Shown here: in pieces, positions 26,203-34,511 of the stretch | Layout: the number at the start of each line of letters is the position of its first letter | How positions within the stretch are numbered: position 1 is the stretch's first letter | Source: Cohnella rhizoplanae | GTDB taxonomy: Bacteria; Bacillota; Bacilli; Paenibacillales; Paenibacillaceae | Assembly (NCBI RefSeq): GCF_948329515.1 | Contig: NZ_CAOJCN010000023.1 | Coordinates: forward strand, 19,293-83,292 | Direction of reading: 5' to 3' | DNA: 64,000 nt | Notes under the pieces: model-generated | Told to the model about the DNA's origin: nothing | The model's database searches: none | Seen by the model: only the letters and a program-made list of their open reading frames with translations | Program-made: the position numbers and the translations under genes

Positions 26203-27036
26203 ATGGCGCCAACAGAGGATTCCTACGTGTCTCTCTTCGACGGCAAGACGCTTGCGGGATGGCATGCGGTGCCCCGCCTTCCGGTCGCTCGCGCGCCGGG
26301 AGCGCCTGAACCGGACCCGGCTTCGGAAGCGTATCTTCGCGCTTCGCGGACGTCCGGCAGCTGGACGGTGGAGGAGGGCGCGATTATAGGCCGTCAGAAT
26401 CCGCCAGGCAGCGGTTACGGCGGATACCTGCTCAGCGACGGCGTATACGGCGATATCGAGCTGATCTTCGAGGCGCGGCCGGACTGGCCGGCGGATACCG
26501 GGATTCTCGTCCGGGCCTCCAAGCTTGGATCGCAAGGGTACCAGATTCTATTGGATCACCGCAAGTCGGGTAATATCGGCGGCGTGTACGGCAATGGGAT
26601 CGGAGGCTTCCACGGCATTGCCTTCACGCTCGACGCGGTTATGGACGGCGACGGACGGCCGACGGGCTTGCGATTGGAGGATCCGGCTTCGAGCCTGGAG
26701 CCCATGACGCCCGACAAGCCGGCGCTGCTCGATTATGCGGCGACCGGAGAGCAGTTTCTGTCCGTCTGGAAGTGGGACGACTGGAATGAATTCCGGATTC
26801 GGGTCGAAGGGGAGATCCCGCGGATCACCGTTCTTATCAATGGACGGAAGATATCGGAGGTCGATACGGCCGCCATGGGACATCCGGCGTACGATGCCGA
26901 GGCCGTTCGGGAGCTGCTGGGAGACAAGGGCCATATCGCCTTCGAGGTCCATGACAACGACCCCGGGATGGGAGAGGCGCGGTGGGGGCCGAACGCGGCT
27001 TGCCGTTGGCGCCGTATCCGGGTCCGGGAGCTGTGA
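26203..27036 (+). CDS. DUF1080 family protein (3-keto-glycoside hydrolase/lyase type)
   Basis: A 277-residue jelly-roll protein of the DUF1080 (PF06439) family, which includes enzymes cleaving 3-keto-disaccharides and 3-keto-glycosides. Family motifs: SLFDGKTLAGWH at the N-terminus, GSWTVEEGAIIG, GYGGYLLSDGVYGDIELIFEAR (shown in part), DTGILVRAS, and the C-terminal WRRIRVREL. There is no signal peptide, so it is cytoplasmic, unlike many secreted homologues. AGGAGG lies 7 bases before the ATG. It is transcribed divergently from the importer operon and shares its operators. No 3-keto-forming dehydrogenase (Gfo/Idh/MocA type) is encoded nearby. Confidence 0.85.
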   Translation: MAPTEDSYVSLFDGKTLAGWHAVPRLPVARAPGAPEPDPASEAYLRASRTSGSWTVEEGAIIGRQNPPGSGYGGYLLSDGVYGDIELIFEARPDWPADTGILVRASKLGSQGYQILLDHRKSGNIGGVYGNGIGGFHGIAFTLDAVMDGDGRPTGLRLEDPASSLEPMTPDKPALLDYAATGEQFLSVWKWDDWNEFRIRVEGEIPRITVLINGRKISEVDTAAMGHPAYDAEAVRELLGDKGHIAFEVHDNDPGMGEARWGPNAACRWRRIRVREL

Positions 27037-27169
27037 GGGAACGGCTGCGGACATGCCGAAGAAGCCCGCTTCGCAAGAAGGGGCCGGGGATTGGACCGGC
27101 GTCTTCCAGGGCTGCGCGTCGGCGTTCGCCGCGCAGATGCAGCCATAGGGCTGCAAGGCCCGCCAGCGC

Positions 27170-28210
27170 TTATATTCTCCGGCAGGAATCCCGCACGATC
27201 AGGCTGCAGTCGGACGCGATCTCTCTGGCGACCGCGGTCTCGTCTTCGATGGCAGAGATCACGCAGGTGGTCAGGCGCCGCAGCATGTCCGCGAATTCGA
27301 CGCGGATCGTCGTCAAGGCGGGGTGATGCTTCGCGCTCATCGCGTGATCGTCGAAGCCGATGACCGATAGGTCCTCGGGCACGCGCAGACCGTGCTCCTT
27401 GAGCGCGCGGATCGCGCCGAACGCGACGCTGTCGTTGGCGGCGATCAGGGCCGTAGGCGGCGCGACCCCGCGTCCGACGAGCGATTGGATGGCCTCGTAC
27501 CCGCTATTTTCCTGGAAGTCGCCCTCGAGCACCCAGTCCGGATTCACCTGCAAGCCGCACATGCGCATGGCGGCGAGGAAGCCCTCGTACTTGGTCCGGC
27601 CGGATAACCGGTTCATGTTGCCGTTGATCGTGCCGATCGCCGTATGGCCGAGACCGGACAGATAGGCGACAGCCATTTTCATGCCCGCGTCGTTGTTGAA
27701 GGTCGAGACGATCCGGTTGGACTCGGGCCGCTCCGGGAGCTCCTGGTCCACGATGCCGACCGTGAAGCCGGCCTTGACCAGATCTTCGATAAAGGGCTCG
27801 TGGCTCGCCGCGCCGATGAAGATGCCGCCGTCGATGCGGTGCTGATAGAAGATATCCATTACGCCCTTGATCGCTTCGGTATCCTGCGTGTCCCGAATGA
27901 TGTGGGTGAGCACGTAATAGCCGTATTCGGAGGCGTTCTCGATGACGCTGACGATCAGCATGTTGGTCAGGGCGTCGCTCGATACGCTTCCCTGCGAGAT
28001 CAGGAACAGCCCGATCGTCCGGATTCGCTTCCCGGCGAGGATCTGAGCGGAGACATTGGGGACGTAGTTATGCTGCCGAATGATCTCGAGGACTTTCTCC
28101 CGCGTCCTGGGGGGCACGTTCGAGTAGTTGTTGATGACGCGGCTTACCGTACTTCTTGATACGCCGGCCAGACGCGCGATTTCGGTGCTGTTGGCTTTTG
28201 TAGTTTTCAT
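27170..28210 (-). CDS. LacI-family repressor of the sugar locus
   Basis: A 346-residue LacI/GalR regulator: residues 1-60 carry the helix-turn-helix and hinge (TEIARLAGVSRSTVSRVINNYSNV in part), and the rest is a sugar-binding periplasmic-like domain (motifs IRTIGLFL, YLSGLGHTAIGTING, VIGFDDHAMS). ATG 28210 follows AAAGGGTGG. Operator E lies between its promoter and the start codon, so it represses itself. The same operator type occurs at the importer and DUF1080 promoters, making it the local repressor. Confidence 0.92.
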   Translation of the reverse strand: MKTTKANSTEIARLAGVSRSTVSRVINNYSNVPPRTREKVLEIIRQHNYVPNVSAQILAGKRIRTIGLFLISQGSVSSDALTNMLIVSVIENASEYGYYVLTHIIRDTQDTEAIKGVMDIFYQHRIDGGIFIGAASHEPFIEDLVKAGFTVGIVDQELPERPESNRIVSTFNNDAGMKMAVAYLSGLGHTAIGTINGNMNRLSGRTKYEGFLAAMRMCGLQVNPDWVLEGDFQENSGYEAIQSLVGRGVAPPTALIAANDSVAFGAIRALKEHGLRVPEDLSVIGFDDHAMSAKHHPALTTIRVEFADMLRRLTTCVISAIEDETAVAREIASDCSLIVRDSCRRI

Positions 28211-28224
28211 AGGACCACCCTTTA

Positions 28225-28238
28225 TGAACGCGCGTTTA
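28225..28238. promoter_or_regulatory. LacI-type operator, site E (autoregulation)
   Basis: TGAACGCGCGTTTA; its complement TAAACGCGCGTTCA fits the common pattern TRAACGCGYGTTMA. It lies directly after the -10 of the repressor promoter, at the expected transcription start. Confidence 0.8.
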
Positions 28239-28244
28239 TCCTCT

Positions 28245-28274
28245 ATCATACACAAGACTGTAAATCGTTGTCAA
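28245..28274 (-). promoter_or_regulatory. sigma-A promoter of the LacI gene
   Basis: On the minus strand TTGACA (28274-28269), an 18-base spacer and TATGAT (28250-28245). The repressor start codon is 35 bases downstream. Confidence 0.8.
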
Positions 28275-28301
28275 TCCTTATATGAAAGGGGAAAATTGCG
28301 A

Positions 28302-28802
28302 ATGAACAAGGAAAATCGGGTGCTGGAGGAGCTGCTGATGGAGGAGGAACGGCTGCAATTCGCCTCCTTCACGAACGAGACGGCGCTGCAAATCGGGCTT
28401 GCGATCGTGCGCAAGGCTACGGCGGATCGCCAGAGCGTCACCATCGATATTCGCCGCGGCGGGCACCAGCTGTTCCATTATGCCTGCCCCGGCACCTCCG
28501 CGGACAACGACGATTGGGTGCGGCGCAAAGCCCGGGTAGTGGAGCGGTTCGGACATAGCTCCTATTACATGGAGACCGAATTACGTATGTCCGGGACAAC
28601 GATCGCCGAGCGGTACTTCCTCGACCCTGCCCTGTACGCGCCGTACAATGGCGCCTTCCCGATCCAGATTCGGGGGGCCGGCGTCATCGGCGTCATCGCC
28701 GTGTCCGGGCTCGGCGGAGACCAGGATCATCGGCTGATCACGACGGTGCTGCGGGGGATGCTGGGGGAGGAGATGGGCGAAGAAAGTCGCGCAGGACGGT
28801 AA
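28302..28802 (+). CDS. UPF0303 / HbpS-like protein
   Basis: A 166-residue cytoplasmic protein of the UPF0303 branch of the GlcG/HbpS-like (PF03928) fold. Markers are QIGLAIVRKATADRQSVTIDI in part, RRKARVVERFGHSSY, and IRGAGVIGVIAVSGLGGDQDH. Some members of this fold bind haem or cobalamin-like ligands, but UPF0303 proteins have no firm function. ATG 28302 is chosen because AAAGGGG lies 10 bases upstream; the open frame reaches back to 28128 across the repressor promoter. It faces away from the LacI gene and could belong to the same regulon. Confidence 0.8.
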   Translation: MNKENRVLEELLMEEERLQFASFTNETALQIGLAIVRKATADRQSVTIDIRRGGHQLFHYACPGTSADNDDWVRRKARVVERFGHSSYYMETELRMSGTTIAERYFLDPALYAPYNGAFPIQIRGAGVIGVIAVSGLGGDQDHRLITTVLRGMLGEEMGEESRAGR

Positions 28803-28822
28803 TAGACGCTGGATCTGGACAA

Positions 28823-28862
28823 ACCCACTTATGGCTGAAGTCATAGGTGGGTATTTTATTTT
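28823..28862 (+). terminator. terminator of the UPF0303 gene
   Basis: ACCCACTTATG pairs with CATAGGTGGGT (one G-T pair) over an 8-base loop, then ATTTTATTTT. Confidence 0.8.
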
Positions 28863-28930
28863 CTCTTGTAGCCATGTCACTTTCTGAGTAAATTACTATA
28901 TAAGCACAGGAGGAGGGTGTCGAGTGGCGG

Positions 28931-29271
28931 ATGCATAAACTAAGGTTGCTCACAAAGTTTTATACAGTCGTTTTGGAGCTCCCGCTCGTTCGCGATCAAG
29001 ATGACTCGTTTGCTGTAAAAGCAGGGACATTCAACTTAGTCTTCGGACAAACTTCTGCAGAAGAAAGACCCTTCTACCACTTTGCCTTTGACATACCAAG
29101 AGTAATCAAGTGGAGGAATCCATCGCTTGGCTAACCGCAAAAGGCGTGTCGCTTCATCCGTTTTCAAATAACGTTCATCAGATATATTCGAACACCTGGG
29201 ACGCCACATCTATTTATTTTAATGATCCCGCGGGCAATGTTGTCGAATTGATAACTGGAGCTAGGATATGA
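28931..29271 (+). pseudogene. VOC-family gene with a frameshift
   Basis: The first frame reads from 28931 to a stop at 29134 and contains a VOC N-terminal half ending HFAFDIP. The C-terminal half continues in another frame from about 29105 (SNQVEESIAWLTAKGV, then YFNDPAGNVVELI) to a stop at 29271. Adding one base near 29100 would restore a single VOC protein of about 113 residues. It is either a real single-base deletion or a sequencing error. The stop of the second frame overlaps the next gene's start (ATGA), which suggests that the intact gene was once translationally coupled to it. AGGAGG lies 14 bases before the start. Confidence 0.75.
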
Positions 29272-29786
29272 ACAACAGTATAATTGCGCAAGAAGATTTA
29301 TACCCTTTGCCCGTCGTGTTCAAAGGGAAGCTAAAGCGACGGATGCATTTTTTATGCGGCTCGTTGGTCTGCATCTTTACCGGCTTCATTTTCATTCCAG
29401 GCGATGACATAGTAAAGATTTTACTTAATGCGATGTGTGCGTTGTTTGCTCTCTTGTTTGGATTTTTCTGGTTTGCATTGGCGGTTTGGAGAAAACCATA
29501 TGTAATACTAACCGAAGAGTGCTTTGAGTATAAGTGGATATTCGGTCATAAAACCGTTGCGCTATCGGCCATTTATCATATGGCGTTTCTTTCGGATCAA
29601 GGCGTTACTGTTCTTGGTTTCTGGGCTCATCAGCAGGGGAAACGAACTTTTTGGGAAAAGACTGACCGGTTATTCGGCAGAGACTATACGTTTGCCATTC
29701 CGGTCCTAACCTTCGCGACCATCGACTTTGACAAGCTGTGCCGGACGCTCTTGTCGAAGATCCGTCATCAACTGGATCGGCAATAA
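29268..29786 (+). CDS. small membrane protein, unknown
   Basis: A 172-residue protein with a YPLPVVFKGKLKRRM start, two adjacent membrane segments (about residues 28-47 and 53-71), then a soluble domain. The pattern of two spans followed by a PH-like domain is seen in STM3941-type proteins, but I do not recognise a family with confidence. It starts inside the stop of the VOC reading frame. The DNA is clearly AT-richer than its neighbours. No function is proposed. Confidence 0.65.
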   Translation: MNNSIIAQEDLYPLPVVFKGKLKRRMHFLCGSLVCIFTGFIFIPGDDIVKILLNAMCALFALLFGFFWFALAVWRKPYVILTEECFEYKWIFGHKTVALSAIYHMAFLSDQGVTVLGFWAHQQGKRTFWEKTDRLFGRDYTFAIPVLTFATIDFDKLCRTLLSKIRHQLDRQ

Positions 29787-29922
29787 TATTGGCTACGCAT
29801 GGAGGAAGACAATAGAGTGCCTCGTATAAAATCTCACAACATTACCACTAACAAGCAGAAGGTTTATCCAACTCCCCGCCGAATTTTGTGTTGGATAGAA
29901 GATGAGATGGGGCGCATAGTTA

Positions 29923-31050
29923 ATGAGTAATCGGAAGTTGATCCTCCCTGGCATTGTCGCAATCGCCGCTATCCTCCTATCCGGGTGTGAGAAGGCGGGG
30001 GCGGGGAATACAACCGCAACCGCCGGTCTGCCGGCAGCCGTGCATGCTGCCGATCCCATTAGACTTTACATTCTGCGCGACAGCGGCACTCAAGCGCTGG
30101 CCGCAGCGCAGATCAGCAACCTGGACGGCCGCTTACTCGAACTGGCCCGCAATGAAATCTACGCGAGGCACGGATACGTGTTTAAACGCAAGGATTTGCG
30201 GGATTATTTCGGCGCGAAGCCTTGGTATCATGCAAGCTCGGACTATAAGGATGATTTAAGTCCCGTTGAGAAGCAGAACGTTGAACTTCTGCGTGTATAC
30301 GAAGCCAAGTACGCTGCCTATAAGCTGGTGGCGGCACATTCGGACGACTACCATCTACGGAATTACGAGGGGAACGCGAGCTTTAAAGGACAGCAGATGG
30401 AAGTTGATCTAGATGGGGATGGCATAGATGAACGGGTCCGGCTGATTCCCCCGGCCTCGGAAATGGCTCCATTCAGGCTGAAGGTTAACGACGCCGTGAT
30501 AGAAATAGATAGCGAGCTTTTACCGTACTTTGATGTTGTGGATCTGGATGTCGATGATCCCTATCTCGAGATCGCCGTACAGATGGATTCGAACATGGTC
30601 TCTTGGAGAAACACTTCCTTTTACGAATACGCCGGCCGGACGATCAAGCTGATGGGCGTGCTTCCCGACTTCTCGGCGCACAGCTCCATGTTCGACGGAC
30701 ATGGGCGGGTGGTCAGCGCAGAACAAGGTCGGACCTTCCAGACCTGGTATCGCGACGCGGTATTCCAACTAGGCGCGGACCGGAAGCTTCACGAGCAGCA
30801 GCAGGATTTCTACCCGATGGAGCCGCCTACCCCTCTAACGATCAAGAAGGAAGTCATCGTTCAGCGTTCGAAAGGGGACGAGAAGGAGACTTATGCGCTG
30901 CAGCCGGGCGACAGCGTGAAGTTCCTCGGGAGCGACGAGCGCGAATATGCGAAGCTGGAGACTTCTGCCGGCGACATCGTATGGTACTTCACGGGCAATG
31001 AATACGCGGAGCTTACTGACTTTTTTGACGGACTGATTCTATATGGTTGA
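29923..31050 (+). CDS. YARHG-domain lipoprotein
   Basis: A 375-residue lipoprotein with lipobox LLSGC near residue 22. Residues about 70-115 form a YARHG domain (LELARNEIYARHGYVFKRKDLRDYF, shown for recognition by its core ARNEIYARHG). The rest is a beta-rich extracellular part containing the acidic stretch DLDGDGIDERV, which resembles a calcium-binding or repeat-in-toxin-like loop. YARHG domains are extracellular with no defined function. It stands alone between an unknown membrane protein and the phosphodiester operon, with its own terminator. Confidence 0.82.
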   Translation: MSNRKLILPGIVAIAAILLSGCEKAGAGNTTATAGLPAAVHAADPIRLYILRDSGTQALAAAQISNLDGRLLELARNEIYARHGYVFKRKDLRDYFGAKPWYHASSDYKDDLSPVEKQNVELLRVYEAKYAAYKLVAAHSDDYHLRNYEGNASFKGQQMEVDLDGDGIDERVRLIPPASEMAPFRLKVNDAVIEIDSELLPYFDVVDLDVDDPYLEIAVQMDSNMVSWRNTSFYEYAGRTIKLMGVLPDFSAHSSMFDGHGRVVSAEQGRTFQTWYRDAVFQLGADRKLHEQQQDFYPMEPPTPLTIKKEVIVQRSKGDEKETYALQPGDSVKFLGSDEREYAKLETSAGDIVWYFTGNEYAELTDFFDGLILYG

Positions 31051-31053
31051 CCG

Positions 31054-31081
31054 CTTCGTCCTCATCGGACGGAGTTTTTTT
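31054..31081 (+). terminator. terminator of the YARHG gene
   Basis: Eight-bp stem CTTCGTCC / GGACGGAG with one T-G pair, 5-base loop, then TTTTTTT. Confidence 0.85.
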
Positions 31082-31173
31082 ATTTATTAACCTAACGAGA
31101 GCAACTTGCCCCTAAATGATTAACATCCCATTATCAATCCCGAGACACTGCACAAACATTCTCCCTGTAAATT

Positions 31174-31191
31174 GAACGTGTGAGATCGTTC
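31174..31191. promoter_or_regulatory. candidate operator before the PHP/GDPD operon
   Basis: GAACG-N8-CGTTC, an 18-bp interrupted palindrome 43 bases before the first gene of the operon. It could be the target of the LacI-family regulator encoded at 33489-34490. It is single-copy in the window, so support is limited. Confidence 0.35.
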
Positions 31192-31234
31192 CCATACGGT
31201 TCGATCCACTACACCAGGAAGGGAGCTTGCGATC

Positions 31235-31702
31235 ATGCTGCTCGACATAGAGAAGCACGTCACGCCGGAGCATTCCCGGTCGCATCTCCGGTTCCCGTTT
31301 CGATTGGAGCGGCCCGCCGCCAAGTTGAATATTCGTTTTTCCTACACGCCCAAGGTGCTGGAGGAGGACGCCGTCGCCAGGCGGCTGATGGAAATAAGCA
31401 TCGAGCGGTACATCGAGCCGGAGAGGCAAAAGGCGGCGCTCGAAAACCTGGAGCGGTATCTGCCGCTGCAGAATCTCATTACCGTATCAGTGGACGACGC
31501 AGACGGTTATCGGGGCGCTTGCCACCGACACGACCCGGCACAACAGCTGTATCTGTCCGAAAACGGCGCCTCTCCCGGATTGATCGGGGGACGGATCGGG
31601 GTCGGAGATTGGGCGGTCACGCTCAGCGTTCACTCGGTCGTAACGGAGTCGTGCGCCTGCCGGCTGGAAGTATGGGTGTCGGGAGAGGAAGGATTCGAAT
31701 GA
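31235..31702 (+). CDS. hypothetical partner of the PHP-type hydrolase
   Basis: A 155-residue soluble protein that I do not recognise. It is rich in charged residues, with a predicted beta-rich C-terminal half, a helical centre (RRLMEISIERYIEPERQKAALENLERY in part) and no signal peptide. GGAAGGGAG lies 9 bases before the ATG. It overlaps the following CehA/McbA-like gene by four bases (ATGA), so the two are translationally coupled and probably act together, perhaps as a subunit or cofactor-domain protein. This is inference from gene order only. Confidence 0.7.
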   Translation: MLLDIEKHVTPEHSRSHLRFPFRLERPAAKLNIRFSYTPKVLEEDAVARRLMEISIERYIEPERQKAALENLERYLPLQNLITVSVDDADGYRGACHRHDPAQQLYLSENGASPGLIGGRIGVGDWAVTLSVHSVVTESCACRLEVWVSGEEGFE

Positions 31703-32706
31703 AGTGGGTAGCAAGCGAGCTGCACACGCATACGGCGCACAGCGACGGCAAGCAGACGCTGCCGGAGCTGGCGCGGGGAGCGAAGAAGCTCGGTTATGAT
31801 TGCATCGCGCTCACCGATCACAATACGATGTCCGGCCTCGCGGACAAGGAAGCGGTCGAGCGCGAGACGGGGCTGGCGATCCTGCCGGGCATGGAGTGGA
31901 CGACCTTCTACGGGCATATGGTGACCGTCGGGCTCCGGGCATTCGTCGACTGGCGCCAGGCGGAGCCGGACAATATCCGGGCCGGGCTGACCGAGATTCA
32001 TCGGCATGGCGGCGTCGCGGGCCTCGCGCATCCCTTCCGCATCGGCAGTCCGGCTTGTACCGGCTGCTACTGGGAGTTCGAGGTCGAGGATTGGAACGAA
32101 TTCGATTATATCGAGGTGTGGTCGACGACGTTCGCGCCGATCCGGCCAGACAATCGGCGGGCCTACGCCTTATGGACGGACCGCCTGAATGCGGGAGACC
32201 GCATCGCGGCGACCTCGGGCCGCGACTGGCATGAGCAAAAGGCGACGGACGATCCGCTGTCCGTTACGTATCTGGGCATCGAGGACGAGCAGGCGCCGCT
32301 CGCCGAACAAGCGCTGCTCGCCCTTCGGGCGGGCAGGGTCGCCGTCACGCTCGGACCGCTCCTCACGCTGGAGATCCGGTCGGGCGCGACGGGGCGGACC
32401 TACGGTATCGGAGCCGTGGTGCCGGCGGCTGCGGACGAGGGCGTTTCAGCCTCATGCACCGCTCTGGTCAGTCTGCAATTTTCGGTCAGAGAAGGCCTGT
32501 GGGAACTGCCGCCGCAGTCGTACCGGCTCGCGATATGGAGCAACAAGGGCGTGGTCGCGGAGCGCCGGATAGAGGCGACGGATGACGCGACGTACAGTCT
32601 TGACATCGACGCCGGCGATACGACTTGGACCAGAGCCGAGCTGTGGGGCGTCGTGAAGGGCATATATACGCTGATCGCCTTCACGAACGCCATATATTTT
32701 GCCTAA
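31699..32706 (+). CDS. PHP-domain metallohydrolase, CehA/McbA type
   Basis: A 335-residue cytoplasmic protein. The N-terminal two thirds is a PHP phosphoesterase domain with ELHTHTAHSDG (His-x-His metal site), ALTDHNTMSG, the Glu in ILPGMEWTT, LAHPFR and SGRDWHE, all expected metal ligands of the polymerase/histidinol phosphatase fold. CehA/McbA-type proteins hydrolyse carbamates, phosphoesters or phosphodiesters. The start is ATG 31699, with GGAAGG 6 bases upstream; the open frame reaches back to 31180 only by chance. It is second in an eight-gene operon with a GDPD-like protein and a complete ABC importer. Confidence 0.85.
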   Translation: MKWVASELHTHTAHSDGKQTLPELARGAKKLGYDCIALTDHNTMSGLADKEAVERETGLAILPGMEWTTFYGHMVTVGLRAFVDWRQAEPDNIRAGLTEIHRHGGVAGLAHPFRIGSPACTGCYWEFEVEDWNEFDYIEVWSTTFAPIRPDNRRAYALWTDRLNAGDRIAATSGRDWHEQKATDDPLSVTYLGIEDEQAPLAEQALLALRAGRVAVTLGPLLTLEIRSGATGRTYGIGAVVPAAADEGVSASCTALVSLQFSVREGLWELPPQSYRLAIWSNKGVVAERRIEATDDATYSLDIDAGDTTWTRAELWGVVKGIYTLIAFTNAIYFA

Positions 32707-32754
32707 GTAGGATTGCTTCGCATCGTACGCATAGTGCGCATAGGAGGAACTAGC

Positions 32755-33492
32755 ATGGCCGCATTTCCACGTATAACGGCACATACCGGCTGCGAGCATA
32801 CGCCGGACAATTCCATCGCGTCGGTGGAGGCGGGCCTCGGGCTGCAAGCCGACATCATCGAAGACGATATTCGCGTGACCCGGAACGGCGTGCTCGTGCT
32901 GCATCATGACGATGAAGTACGGCTGTCCGACGGTACATCGGGCCGGATCTCCTCGATGCGGCTGGAGGAGCTGCGAAGCGCGTTCCCTGCTCCGTTAGCC
33001 GAGTTGGAGACCGCGCTCGGGATGGTGGACGACGCAGGGAAGCTGATGAACCTGGATCTTAAGGCGGATGCCTGCATCGAACCGGTATCGGAGCTCGTCC
33101 GCAGGCTCGACATGAGGGATCAGGTCTTCCTGACAGGTTGCGACTATAACCGTTCGCGGCTGGTCAAGCTGCAGGCGCCTCATCTGCGGAGGCTGCTGAA
33201 CGTCAATGTTTCTCGATACATGCACATGGACTTCGAGGAGGCCGCCCGACTGGACTGCGAGGAAGCGCTCGATGCCGGCTGCTTCGGACTTAACGTTCCG
33301 TACCGGCTGGTCCAGCCGGCGCTGCTCGAGCTGGCAGCCGACCGTCGGCTGCCGGTGTACGTCTGGACGGTCGACGAGGAGGCGTTGATGGAGCAATATG
33401 CGGGCATGGGCGTTCACTCGATCACGACCCGGAGGGTCGCCGCCCTGCAGGCGCTGAGGCGTGATTGGCAGAAGGAGAGCGGCCCCGCATGA
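32755..33492 (+). CDS. GDPD-family protein with altered active site
   Basis: A 245-residue cytoplasmic TIM-barrel protein. The usual HRG reads HTG, ENT reads DNS, the metal-binding segment IIEDDIRVT and catalytic HHDD are kept, and the third ligand position reads LDLK instead of IELK. The loss of the catalytic Arg suggests an altered substrate or mechanism. AGGAGG lies 8 bases before ATG 32755. The stop overlaps the regulator start (ATGA). It is the third gene of the operon; together with the PHP enzyme it points to phosphodiester or phosphoester degradation. Confidence 0.8.
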   Translation: MAAFPRITAHTGCEHTPDNSIASVEAGLGLQADIIEDDIRVTRNGVLVLHHDDEVRLSDGTSGRISSMRLEELRSAFPAPLAELETALGMVDDAGKLMNLDLKADACIEPVSELVRRLDMRDQVFLTGCDYNRSRLVKLQAPHLRRLLNVNVSRYMHMDFEEAARLDCEEALDAGCFGLNVPYRLVQPALLELAADRRLPVYVWTVDEEALMEQYAGMGVHSITTRRVAALQALRRDWQKESGPA

Positions 33493-34490
33493 GCCACAAC
33501 ATCAAGGAAATCGCCAAGCTGGCCGGCGTATCCCGGTCCACCGCCTCCCGCGTCATATCGGGCAAAGGCTATGCCAGTCCGGAGGTGCGGGAGCGCGTGA
33601 CGGCGGTCGTCGAACGGCTGCAGTACAAGCCCAATGCCGTGGCCCGGGCGATGGTCTCGCAGCGGACGCACAATATCGGCGTGATCGTCTTCCGCGAGCG
33701 GCCGCCGATCGTCTCCCACCCGCTCTACGGCAAGCTGATCGATTCGATTCTGACGGCCGCCGAGGCGAAGGGTTACTCCGTATTCCTCAAGACCGATCAG
33801 GAGATGTCGCTGCGGTCCACCGACTACTTGCTGGAGCAGCGCGTGGACGGACTGATCCTGATCAGCAGGCTGCGCAAGAACGTCATCGATTATGTGAAAA
33901 AGTTCCGTATTCCCTACCTGATGGTCAACGGTTCGACGGACGATCCGGAGGTCATCCATCTGGTGAGCGACGACGAGGCGGGGGGCGCGAACGCGGCGAC
34001 TTACCTGCACGGTCTCGGCCATCGGCGGCTGATGATCATCGCCGGACCCCAAGAGCATCGCAGTCATAATCTGCGGCTGGCCGGCTTCAAGAGAGGCCTG
34101 GAGGAAAAGGGCGACATCGAGAAGCTGGCCGTCGTGCCCAGCCCGGAGTCGACCTTCGAGCAAGGCTACCGTCTGATGGCGGAGAACGCGGAGGCATTCG
34201 CGGAGGGAGGCTTCACGGCGTTGTTCGCCACCAACGACATGCTCGCGCTGGGCGCCATGAAGCTGCTGCTGGAGAGAGGCTGGTCCATTCCCGGGCAGGC
34301 CGCCGTGATCGGCTATGACAATATCGGGCTCTCGGGCATGTATTTCCCGGCGCTGACCTCCGTGAATGTCGACCTCGACGCGATGGGCCGCGACTCGGTC
34401 GAGCTGCTGGACCGTCTGATCCGCGGCGAGCCGGACCTGTCCAAGTTGAATGAATACCCCAGCGAGATCGTCATCAGACAATCGACCTGA
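33489..34490 (+). CDS. LacI-family regulator inside the phosphodiester operon
   Basis: A 333-residue LacI/GalR regulator: helix-turn-helix IKEIAKLAGVSRSTASRVISG (in part) followed by the hinge and effector domain (THNIGVIVF, YLHGLGHRRLMIIAG, VIGYDNIGLS). It starts by a four-base overlap with the GDPD-like gene and lies 21 bases before the permease gene, so it is co-transcribed with what it presumably controls. The effector is probably the imported compound or its hydrolysis product. Confidence 0.9.
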   Translation: MSHNIKEIAKLAGVSRSTASRVISGKGYASPEVRERVTAVVERLQYKPNAVARAMVSQRTHNIGVIVFRERPPIVSHPLYGKLIDSILTAAEAKGYSVFLKTDQEMSLRSTDYLLEQRVDGLILISRLRKNVIDYVKKFRIPYLMVNGSTDDPEVIHLVSDDEAGGANAATYLHGLGHRRLMIIAGPQEHRSHNLRLAGFKRGLEEKGDIEKLAVVPSPESTFEQGYRLMAENAEAFAEGGFTALFATNDMLALGAMKLLLERGWSIPGQAAVIGYDNIGLSGMYFPALTSVNVDLDAMGRDSVELLDRLIRGEPDLSKLNEYPSEIVIRQST

Positions 34491-34511
34491 TCCAAGGGAG
34501 AGTGAGTACGG

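Noticed and set aside
26525..27326. Several plus- and minus-strand frames over the DUF1080 gene and the following gap
   Set aside because: Arg/Pro/Ser-rich shadow translations. Nothing is supported in 27037-27169 beyond the convergent gene ends.
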